Part shown: piece by piece, positions 16,385 to 22,868 of the stretch
How the letters are laid out: every line of letters begins with the position of its first letter
How positions within the stretch are numbered: the first letter of the stretch is position 1
NCBI RefSeq assembly: GCF_006385675.1
Contig: NZ_VFRR01000006.1
Location: 1-64,000 of the forward strand
DNA from: Maribrevibacterium harenarium
GTDB taxonomy: Bacteria; Pseudomonadota; Gammaproteobacteria; Pseudomonadales; Marinomonadaceae
DNA length: 64,000 nucleotides
Direction: 5' to 3'
Position numbers and translations under genes: made by a program
Notes under the pieces: generated by a model
Database searches by the model: none
What the model was told of the DNA's origin: nothing
The model's input: the letters and a program-made list of their open reading frames with translations, nothing else

Positions 16385-16786
16385 GTGCAATCGGCAGATA
16401 TCATCAAGGCAGTTACAGAACTCGCGGCCCATCATGAAGACATTGCCGCCCTATGGCTGTACGGTTCTCAGAGCAAAGGAACCGCCTTACCCCACAGCGA
16501 CTTCGACTTTGCAGTAGCGTTCAATAACTTCAAATTAAGCCCCACTGATAAATACCTGCGCCCCAATGAATTGGCACTCGAATGGAGCGACATACTCAAA
16601 ATTCCTAGTGACAAACTCAGCATCGTCGACATCAACCAGGCCCCGATTTATCTTTGCTACAATATAATCGAAACAGGCAAATTGCTTTATCACCAAGGTG
16701 ACGCACGGGTTTGGCACGAACAAGACCGCATTTACAGCCAATTCGAACACCAGCAAATCGAGAACAGAATCTATGACCGAACCTAG
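16385..16786 (+). CDS. MNT-type minimal nucleotidyltransferase (MntA-like), partner missing
   Basis: A 133-residue protein from GTG 16385, chosen because AGGAA lies about 6 nt upstream. The frame is also open further upstream through the REP pair. The Pol-beta-like motif LYGSQSKGTALPHSDFDFAV (GSx..GxxxxxSDxDxxV) carries the metal-binding acids. MNT proteins usually AMPylate and silence a HEPN toxin encoded next to them. Here an overlapping start (ATG 16773) opens a short frame that runs immediately into family B repeats, so the HEPN partner seems lost. Confidence 0.8.
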   Translation: MQSADIIKAVTELAAHHEDIAALWLYGSQSKGTALPHSDFDFAVAFNNFKLSPTDKYLRPNELALEWSDILKIPSDKLSIVDINQAPIYLCYNIIETGKLLYHQGDARVWHEQDRIYSQFEHQQIENRIYDRT

Positions 16787-16799
16787 TGATAGCAAAGGA

Positions 16800-16945
16800 C
16801 TAATGTACGAGCTCAATCCTTTGAGCGAATCCGATATCTATCGGCCATGGAATGGCCTCGTACGAGCCCAATCCTTTGAGCGAATCCGATATCTATCGGC
16901 CATGGAATGGCCTCGTACGAGCTCAATCCTTTGAGCGAACCTACC
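16800..16945 (+). repeat. Family B hairpin array, three 55-bp units
   Basis: Units begin at 16805, 16860 and 16915. The stems are GCTCAA/TTGAGC in units 1 and 3 and GCCCAA/TTGAGC (one mismatch) in unit 2. Each unit also holds the second hairpin GGCCAT-GGA-ATGGCC. It separates the MNT gene from higB. Confidence 0.88.
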
Positions 16946-16951
16946 CTCTTC

Positions 16952-16979
16952 TTTACTTTGTAACCCTACAGGTTACAAT
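16952..16979 (+). promoter_or_regulatory. higBA promoter with overlapping operator
   Basis: TTTACT (16952-16957) and TACAAT (16974-16979) with a 16-bp spacer. The palindrome TGTAACC-CTACA-GGTTACA (16959-16977) covers the spacer and most of the -10. The -10 ends 6 nt before ATG 16986, so the transcript may be leaderless. HigA is the expected repressor. Confidence 0.65.
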
Positions 16980-16985
16980 ATTTAA

Positions 16986-17264
16986 ATGATTACGAGCTTT
17001 AAACACAAAGGCCTTGAGAGGTTTTATCGGACTGGTAGTACATCTGGCGTGCAGGCTAGCCATGTCAAGCGACTTCGATTGATTCTGTCAAACCTTGACC
17101 AAGCCGAGATAGTCGATGATATGGACTTACCAGGCTTACGGCTTCATGAATTGTCTGGTGCACGAAAAGGCACTTGGTCAGTTACCGTCAATGGGAATTG
17201 GCGCATTACATTTAGATTTAACGGGCGAGACGCCGAGATAGTTAACTACGAGGATTATCACTAA
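16986..17264 (+). CDS. higB: HigB-family toxin (RelE/ParE superfamily)
   Basis: A 92-residue ribosome-dependent mRNA interferase of the plasmid-killer type. The typical layout is present: [37 protein letters not shown] split as [11 protein letters not shown] and ARKGTWSV, then [10 protein letters not shown] and VNYEDYH at the end. The stop overlaps the higA start by 1 bp. Toxin-before-antitoxin order is normal for higBA. Confidence 0.93.
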   Translation: MITSFKHKGLERFYRTGSTSGVQASHVKRLRLILSNLDQAEIVDDMDLPGLRLHELSGARKGTWSVTVNGNWRITFRFNGRDAEIVNYEDYH

Positions 17265-17560
17265 TGAGTATTCACAACCCTGCTCACCCGGGTGAGATTT
17301 TAAAAGAGTTGGTAATCGAGCCATTGGAGTTAACGATTACCGATGTAGCGGAACACTTAAACGTAAGCCGCAAAACCCTGTCTAAAATATTAAATGGCCG
17401 TAGTCCAATAACACCGGAAATGGCTGTCCGACTGGAATTGACCTTTACCAAACCCTCTGCCGATCACTGGTTACGCCTACAAAGCGCCTATGATCTCGCC
17501 ATTCTAAGAACTCAAAAAGCACGGCTACAAGTTCAACCATATCAGCTTGCTTTTGGATAG
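17264..17560 (+). CDS. higA: HigA-family antitoxin
   Basis: A 98-residue XRE-type antitoxin opening with the family's [17 protein letters not shown]. The HTH covers about residues 25-60 ([21 protein letters not shown]) and is followed by a hydrophobic C-terminal helix ([11 protein letters not shown]). It binds HigB and the operator upstream of higB. The module appears complete. Confidence 0.93.
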   Translation: MSIHNPAHPGEILKELVIEPLELTITDVAEHLNVSRKTLSKILNGRSPITPEMAVRLELTFTKPSADHWLRLQSAYDLAILRTQKARLQVQPYQLAFG

Positions 17561-17577
17561 ATTTGCTCAATCTTTGT

Positions 17578-17682
17578 TTATCGGCCATGGAATGGCCTCG
17601 TACGAGCTCAATCCTTTGGGCGAACCCAGCATCTATCGGCCATGGAATAGCCTTGTACGAGCCCAATCCTTTGAGCGAAATC
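17578..17682 (+). repeat. Family B hairpin units after higA
   Basis: Two units with GTACGAG starts near 17600 and 17656, each preceded by a GGCCAT..ATGGCC or related hairpin. The stems are mixed (GCTCAA/TTGGGC and GCCCAA/TTGAGC), each with one mismatch, which suggests recombination between the two matched subtypes. Confidence 0.82.
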
Positions 17683-17708
17683 TTCACCCGCGCATCGGGT
17701 TCCTACGG

Positions 17709-17742
17709 AGGGTCAGACCCCCTTAGGGGAGGGTCTGACCCC
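17709..17742 (+). repeat. Family A REP pair
   Basis: GAGGGTCAGACCCC at about 17709-17722 and GAGGGTCTGACCCC at 17729-17742. Confidence 0.85.
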
Positions 17743-17748
17743 TTTACC

Positions 17749-17776
17749 CTGTACGAGCCCAATCCTTTGGGCGATA
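17749..17776 (+). repeat. Family B single unit upstream of the first wzz
   Basis: One GTACGA-GCCCAA-TCCT-TTGGGC-GA hairpin without the second hairpin, about 50 bp before the first wzz start. Confidence 0.8.
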
Positions 17777-17826
17777 ATGACCGCATCAATAGGGTATGAA
17801 TGCCGTAGTCAAGTTTAGGAGTATTA

Positions 17827-18944
17827 ATGGAACCCATCAGCCAACGTGATGATGAGATCGATTTATTCGAGCTGTTCGAGTCAATCTGGGAAGGCAAATG
17901 GAAAATAGCACTAATCACCGCCATTACCAGCCTAGTGGGCCTAGGCTATGTGCTGATAGCTCCGCCGTCCTTGTCAGGCAATATGAACATCGGCGAAGGC
18001 CGTGCTGAGGTATTTTACCAATACGTCTCCCTCAACCAGCAGCTAGCGGAAAACGACGCCGAGCTGATATTCGATGCAAAAAACGTTTTCAATGAATTTG
18101 TTAGCGAATTTAGAGACTACGACGAAATCATCAACGCCGTCGCCAGCCATAGCAGCCAATACCAAAACTTTGCCGGTAGCGAACAAGAACAGCGGGAATT
18201 ACTGATCCAACTCGCCAAGCAGTTTGAACTAGCCGAACCCGGTAAAAACGACAGCCAATGGCAGATACGCTTTAAATGGTACGATGAAGCGGAAGCGAAG
18301 CTTATCCTCGCGGATGCGCTCAATGCCATCGTCGGCAATGTGAAAAAGTCCATCGTCAGCCGCACGGAACAGTTCGCCAAAGGGCTGGAAGCAAGCAACT
18401 CGCCATCGAGAAAAAACGCTTAGAACTACAATCAATAGAGCGAAAGGTTAACCTGGACCTACAACGGCAACAGCAACACCTAAGCGAACAAGCACAAATC
18501 GCGCGGGCGCTAGGACTGGAAAACAATCAATTAGGTAGCCGAATCACCAACAACGGAATCGAAGTCAGCCTCCAAGCCGCTGAATCCCCCCTATACCTGC
18601 GCGGTTACAAAGCCATCGAAAAGGAAATGGAATTACTGAGCAACCGCAAGGATAACGACAACTACCTGCAAAACGATGACTACATCAGCTTACAACAGGA
18701 ACTGTTTGACCTAGAAAACGACGTAACCGCCCAACAGATCCAACGGGCGGTACAAAACATCGTCAACAACAACGGCCAAAACTGGGTAACCTACCGCCTT
18801 GAACTACTGGATGTAAAAAGCGACAAGAAGAGCCTCATCGCCCTGATTGCCGCCATCCTGATTGGCAGCATGATCGGTGTTTTCTACGTACTTATCCAAA
18901 GCGCCTACCGCAAACGCGTTATACGGGGTCAGACCCCCGTATAG
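17827..18944 (+). pseudogene. wzz: Wzz-family polysaccharide chain-length regulator, frameshifted
   Basis: Frame 1 (17827-18423) starts MEPISQRDDEIDLFELFESI, has the first membrane helix at about residues 30-48, and runs to residue 198. The coding sense then continues in another frame from about 18395 (QLAIEKKRLELQSIERK), through coiled-coil periplasmic sequence, to the second membrane helix (LIALIAAILIGSMIGVFYVL) and a stop at 18944. The break lies near the repeated GCAAGCAACTC at about 18390-18405. The final residues come from a REP. It is paralogous to the intact gene at 49238. A sequencing error or programmed slippage cannot be excluded. Confidence 0.8.
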
Positions 18945-19013
18945 GAAGCAACCCGCCAAGACCAACGGCACCCCTAGGGGGTCTGACCCCTTCATGTGCG
19001 GGGGTCTGACCCC
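18925..19013 (+). repeat. Family A REP cluster at the end of the frameshifted wzz
   Basis: GGGGTCAGACCCC at 18925-18937, GGGGTCTGACCCC at 18978-18990 and 19001-19013. The first copy encodes the last residues of the reading frame that ends at 18944. Confidence 0.88.
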
Positions 19014-19086
19014 CTTGATGTGGGTGGTCGACTTGGTGGGGGAATTTGGGTACTATCCGTGCTCTTGTGAAAAGGGCATTTAGGGC

Positions 19087-20133
19087 ATGTTGAAGAAATT
19101 TATCGCCAGTAAATTTTGCGACCGGGAAGGCCGTGGGCTGGTTAAGCTGATCCCTGCTTTGCGGCATCGGTTTCATCTTCATTATGGTATTAACCTCCCG
19201 ACGGTGCCTTATGCAGGTGCTTTTACAACAGAACAACGGAGTGCCGCCGAGCAGGCATTGGAGCAATTAAAAGCAGCCGCCCAAGCCAACTACGATAGCA
19301 ACAACCCCATCCCTCATACCATTTGGCTATATTGGAACACGCCACTAGAGCAAGCTCCCCATGTGGTACAGCAAAGCTTAAAAACTTGGCGATATCTAAA
19401 CCCCAACCACAAGGTTGTTTTTCTGACAGATCAAAATCTAAACGACACTCTTGGGTTTGATTTCAACGCCGTATTCAAACTGGCGACGGTGAACCTTGGT
19501 TATGCCATGAAAGCCGATATCCTGCGGCTTTATCTGCTAAGCCAGTATGGCGGCATATGGGCAGATACCACCACCTTTTGTCTGAACCCCTTAGATAAGT
19601 GGTTGGCACAGGAAACCCAACAAACAGGGATATTTACCTTTAGACACGAGCAAAACCAGACTCGCCCTGTGGAAGCTTGGTTTATCGCCGCGCAACAAGG
19701 GCACCCAGTGATCACCCAAACACTGGCACTGTTTTTAGAACACTTATTTAAACCGCGAAAAATGGCCTTAAAAGTATCGAACCGAATTAAAACCATAGGC
19801 CGCAGCGACACTGAAAACACCCGTTTTTTTGCGGATGTGGTTTACCACGCTGAACGCAAAGGCTTTATGCCGTATTTCTCGGTTGGTTACTTCTTTAACC
19901 AAGCATTTCAACGCCAACCGGGGTTATGGGAAACCTTTACCCAAATGAATAACCAACATGCCAACCATGGCACACCGCTAGAGATGACGCGTCATGCCTT
20001 GGTCAGCAAACAAACCTACAAAAAAGATTACCAACAAAGTGACATGTACCGCGAACGGGTTGCATTGAGCGACACCCTCATCGAGGGTCAGACCCCCAAC
20101 GAAGAGGGGTCTGACCCCATTAATGTAACGTAA
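19087..20133 (+). CDS. Capsular polysaccharide synthesis glycosyltransferase (GT32-like)
   Basis: A 348-residue transferase of the Caps_synth/GT32 type. Signatures are IPHTIWLYWNTP near residue 75, the helix KADILRLYLLSQYGGIWADT with the DxD-like WADTT nucleotide-sugar/metal site near 155, and the SDTENTRFF region. It lacks membrane helices. It starts at ATG 19087 after a REP cluster. The last 16 residues (EGQTPNEEGSDPINVT) are encoded by an inverted REP pair at 20084-20118, so the original C-terminus was replaced or extended. Confidence 0.85.
   Translation: MLKKFIASKFCDREGRGLVKLIPALRHRFHLHYGINLPTVPYAGAFTTEQRSAAEQALEQLKAAAQANYDSNNPIPHTIWLYWNTPLEQAPHVVQQSLKTWRYLNPNHKVVFLTDQNLNDTLGFDFNAVFKLATVNLGYAMKADILRLYLLSQYGGIWADTTTFCLNPLDKWLAQETQQTGIFTFRHEQNQTRPVEAWFIAAQQGHPVITQTLALFLEHLFKPRKMALKVSNRIKTIGRSDTENTRFFADVVYHAERKGFMPYFSVGYFFNQAFQRQPGLWETFTQMNNQHANHGTPLEMTRHALVSKQTYKKDYQQSDMYRERVALSDTLIEGQTPNEEGSDPINVT
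20084..20118 (+). repeat. Family A REP pair inside the glycosyltransferase end
   Basis: GAGGGTCAGACCCC at 20084-20097 and GGGGTCTGACCCC at 20106-20118, in frame with the upstream gene, which stops at 20133. Confidence 0.85.
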
Positions 20134-20143
20134 GGACGAATGG

Positions 20144-21460
20144 ATGCTTAAGCGTTTAACCACTGACAATGAACCCCAATGGCTACGCCTACTTGGCTTG
20201 GCGTTAGCACTCTTGCTGATCGCTAGTAAGATACACATGCAGTCACTGGAACGGGTATTGGAGCCGATTGTTGTGCTATTAGGCTTTTTCAGTATGTACC
20301 GCTACGGTAGCGATATCAAACTGAAGATCCCGATGTTGTTATTGGCGGCTTCGATATTGATTCCACTGCTCAGCTGGACACTAGTACACTTTGCCGAGCC
20401 AGATTGGGCGCGGCCCTCTCCCCAGTTAGAAAAGCTAGCTCGTCTATTTGTCTTTATCCCATTGGCGTGGTGGCTGAAGAATAGCAGCAGACATATCTTT
20501 ATCTTCTGGGGACTAGCAGCACTCACCGTACTTGCCTCTCCTTGGATTAGTGGTCATGGTTTGGCGGAAATCGAGCGGGGCTTAAATGGTGCACGAATAG
20601 GCTTTAACTTGCGCAACGCACAGCATACTAGCTTGTTCTTTGGATTGGTGCTGGTCGGGCTAGTTGTCTTTGCACCGCGATTATTTAAGTGGCAAAAGCT
20701 GACTATGCTGCTGTGGCTTCCAGCCTTGGCGCTGACCATTAGCGCAATCATCGGTGCCCAGACTCGCGCATCTTGGCTGGCATTGGTCGCAACTGCCCTA
20801 GTATGTGCATTGGTATTTGTTTGGTCACTGGCAAAAGGGAAAATGCAGATCCAAAAACGCTGGTTAGCACTGGGAGCATTCGCCATTATCACTATCGGCA
20901 TCACCCTACAGCACACCGCATGGCCAGTGGTAAAAAATCGTTTAGCAAACAGTGGTGACAACAAGGTCGCGCTACAAATCCTAAGCGGTGAGTTTGATAA
21001 CATCCCTTATAACAGTTGGGGTGTAAGGGCCAACACCTGGATAGGAGCAGCACAACATATCGCCGAGCGCCCTTTAACAGGTTGGGGAGGAACAGGGCAA
21101 AGCATCTCTATACGTCGCTCTGCATGGCTACCCGAGTATATTCGTAATGGCTTTGGGCATCTGCATAATATCTACCTAGCCCTGCTAGTAAACTACGGCA
21201 TTATCGGTTTTGGTTTTTACCTTGTGTGGGTTGGTTGGATACTAAAAAGCCTACTCAACGCCACCCGACAACAACCGGATATCGGTTACTTTGCCATAGG
21301 CACCTTTACCTTTTGGTCGGTCATTAGCTTGGCGGAATCTTACCTGTTCTTCTGGACCGGAGTATTCTGCATCCAAACCCTATTTGCCGGCTTCCTCGCC
21401 TTTACCTGGCTAAACCCCGCCAGAGAGGATAATACATGTACGAACCCAGTCTCTGGGTGA
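20144..21460 (+). CDS. O-antigen ligase / Wzy-type polymerase (Wzy_C family)
   Basis: A 438-residue integral membrane protein with roughly ten to twelve hydrophobic segments. A large periplasmic loop (about residues 265-345) contains RANTWIGAAQHIAERPLTGW and FGHLHNIYLALLVNYG, the conserved Arg and His features of O-antigen ligases. It may attach polymer to lipid A core, or polymerise. A separate EpsG-like Wzy lies at 35596-36675, so ligase is slightly favoured. The last residues and the stop codon are supplied by the first unit of a 28-bp repeat array. Confidence 0.82.
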   Translation: MLKRLTTDNEPQWLRLLGLALALLLIASKIHMQSLERVLEPIVVLLGFFSMYRYGSDIKLKIPMLLLAASILIPLLSWTLVHFAEPDWARPSPQLEKLARLFVFIPLAWWLKNSSRHIFIFWGLAALTVLASPWISGHGLAEIERGLNGARIGFNLRNAQHTSLFFGLVLVGLVVFAPRLFKWQKLTMLLWLPALALTISAIIGAQTRASWLALVATALVCALVFVWSLAKGKMQIQKRWLALGAFAIITIGITLQHTAWPVVKNRLANSGDNKVALQILSGEFDNIPYNSWGVRANTWIGAAQHIAERPLTGWGGTGQSISIRRSAWLPEYIRNGFGHLHNIYLALLVNYGIIGFGFYLVWVGWILKSLLNATRQQPDIGYFAIGTFTFWSVISLAESYLFFWTGVFCIQTLFAGFLAFTWLNPAREDNTCTNPVSG

Positions 21461-21604
21461 CATTTGTACGAACCCAGTCTCTGGGTGATATTTGTACGAA
21501 CCCAGTCTCTGGGTGACATTTGTACGAACCCAGTCTCTGGGTGACATTTGTACGAACCCAGTCTCTGGGTGACATTTGTACGAACCCAGTCTCTGGGTGA
21601 TATT
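21437..21604 (+). repeat. 28-bp tandem hairpin array, six copies (family B variant)
   Basis: Units begin at 21437, 21465, 21493, 21521, 21549 and 21577. Each reads TGTACGA, the stem ACCCAG-TCT-CTGGGT, GA, then CATT or TATT. The GTACGA and GA flanks equal those of family B while the stem differs by paired changes. The array links the ligase stop to the next gene. There are no spacers, so it is not a CRISPR array. Confidence 0.92.
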
Positions 21605-21622
21605 TGTAACCAAAGGACAACC

Positions 21623-22765
21623 ATGCGCACTTTGATCATTGTAAGAGCCCTAAAAACCGGCGGTATGGAGCGGGTGGCAGTGAATCTAGCCGATGCTTTT
21701 GCGGAGCAAGGCCATGAAAGCCATTTGCTGTTTTACAAAAAACGTAAAGACGCCCTGTACCCAACCCACCCATCAGTCAAGCTACATGAATTCAATGTTA
21801 ACCGCATCAGCCTAGCAAATCCTCTTAGCATCCTAACGGAGCTCAGCGCCCGGTTAAGTAACCTAATCTGGCGTAAGTCTTACTTTTTGATTGCCGGATG
21901 GTTCGGTGGCATGCGCCTAGCCAAGAAAGTCGCCCAATTGAAAGCGGAATACGGCACCTTTGACCGCATTATCTTTCGGGGGGAAGGCACCTACGAAATT
22001 GTCTGGGGTTTTCGCCATGAAAAATCCTGTTACGTACTGGAAAACGTAGTCAGCGCCCCAGCAGGCAAAGGTAGCCTACAAACCAAACTACGCTATAACA
22101 AACTCTTTGCCGGGCGGGATTTGGTCAGTGTCTCCCATGGGGTGCAAACCGCGGCGGAGCAAACCTTTACCCAATATGGCATCACACCCAAAAGCCTAAA
22201 GGTGATCACCAACCCCTGTCCGATCGTACAAATCCGCCAACAGGCGGAAGCGGAAAAACCAGCGACGATGCCAAGTGGCCCATACCTAGTAAACGTAGCC
22301 CGGCTAGTACCACAAAAAGGCCAAAACCTATTACTAGAAGCCTACGCCCAAAGCCAACAAACCCTACCTCTGGTGATCGTCGGCAGCGGCAAGCTAGAAC
22401 AAACGTTAAAACAACAAGCCAAAGACCTAGGCATAGCCGATAAAGTGCATTTCGTTGGCAACCAAGCCAACCCCTATGTGTGGATGAAACACGCTAGCCT
22501 ATTTGTGCTTAGTTCAGAATTCGAGGGGTTAGGCATCGTCCTATTTGAAGCACTGGCCTGCGGTACACCTATCCTATCGGTAGACTGCCAAGGGGGCGTA
22601 AGGGACGTGTTTAAAGGGGAACTGGAACAATACCTGTGTGAACGCACCCCGCAGGCCCTCGCAGAGAAAATGGACAGTTTAATCGCCCAAGGAGGCTACC
22701 CGGTAAAAGAAGAATGGATTGATGACTTCAAACCTGAAAACGTCGTCAACGCCTTCCTGTCTTAG
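21623..22765 (+). CDS. Family 4 glycosyltransferase
   Basis: A GT-B retaining transferase of 380 residues. The N-terminal domain opens RTLIIVRALKTGGMERVAVN, the usual GG.E.....L motif. The C-terminal domain has NVARLVPQKGQNLLLEAY and the nucleotide-sugar-binding SSEFEGLGIVLFEALACGTP. ATG 21623 is chosen because AAGGAC lies about 6 nt upstream, after the repeat array. It belongs to the plus-strand polysaccharide group. Confidence 0.9.
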   Translation: MRTLIIVRALKTGGMERVAVNLADAFAEQGHESHLLFYKKRKDALYPTHPSVKLHEFNVNRISLANPLSILTELSARLSNLIWRKSYFLIAGWFGGMRLAKKVAQLKAEYGTFDRIIFRGEGTYEIVWGFRHEKSCYVLENVVSAPAGKGSLQTKLRYNKLFAGRDLVSVSHGVQTAAEQTFTQYGITPKSLKVITNPCPIVQIRQQAEAEKPATMPSGPYLVNVARLVPQKGQNLLLEAYAQSQQTLPLVIVGSGKLEQTLKQQAKDLGIADKVHFVGNQANPYVWMKHASLFVLSSEFEGLGIVLFEALACGTPILSVDCQGGVRDVFKGELEQYLCERTPQALAEKMDSLIAQGGYPVKEEWIDDFKPENVVNAFLS

Positions 22766-22769
22766 TACC

Positions 22770-22863
22770 GGGGTCAGACCCTCCTAACAAAGAAAAATAG
22801 CGGAGCACAACCGAACTGCTTGGAGGGTCTGACCCCTTTGTAAGAGCTCAATCCTTTGAGCGA
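22770..22863 (+). repeat. Family A REPIN plus one family B hairpin between convergent genes
   Basis: GGGGTCAGACCCTCC at 22770-22784 and the inverted GGAGGGTCTGACCCC at about 22822-22836 enclose a distinct middle. They are followed by GCTCAA-TCCT-TTGAGC-GA at 22846-22863. The cluster separates the GT4 gene from the oppositely oriented O-antigen operon and may act as a bidirectional transcription barrier. Confidence 0.85.
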
Positions 22864-22868
22864 CAATC

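Noticed and set aside
21437-21604. Possible CRISPR array because of regular 28-bp repeats
   Set aside because: Units are contiguous with no variable spacers, each unit is a hairpin with a 4-nt linker, and no cas genes occur nearby.
21340-21639. Minus-strand open frames of 67-99 codons over the 28-bp array
   Set aside because: Repetitive translation (QRLGSYKCHPETGFV-type) produced by the repeat; no start signals.
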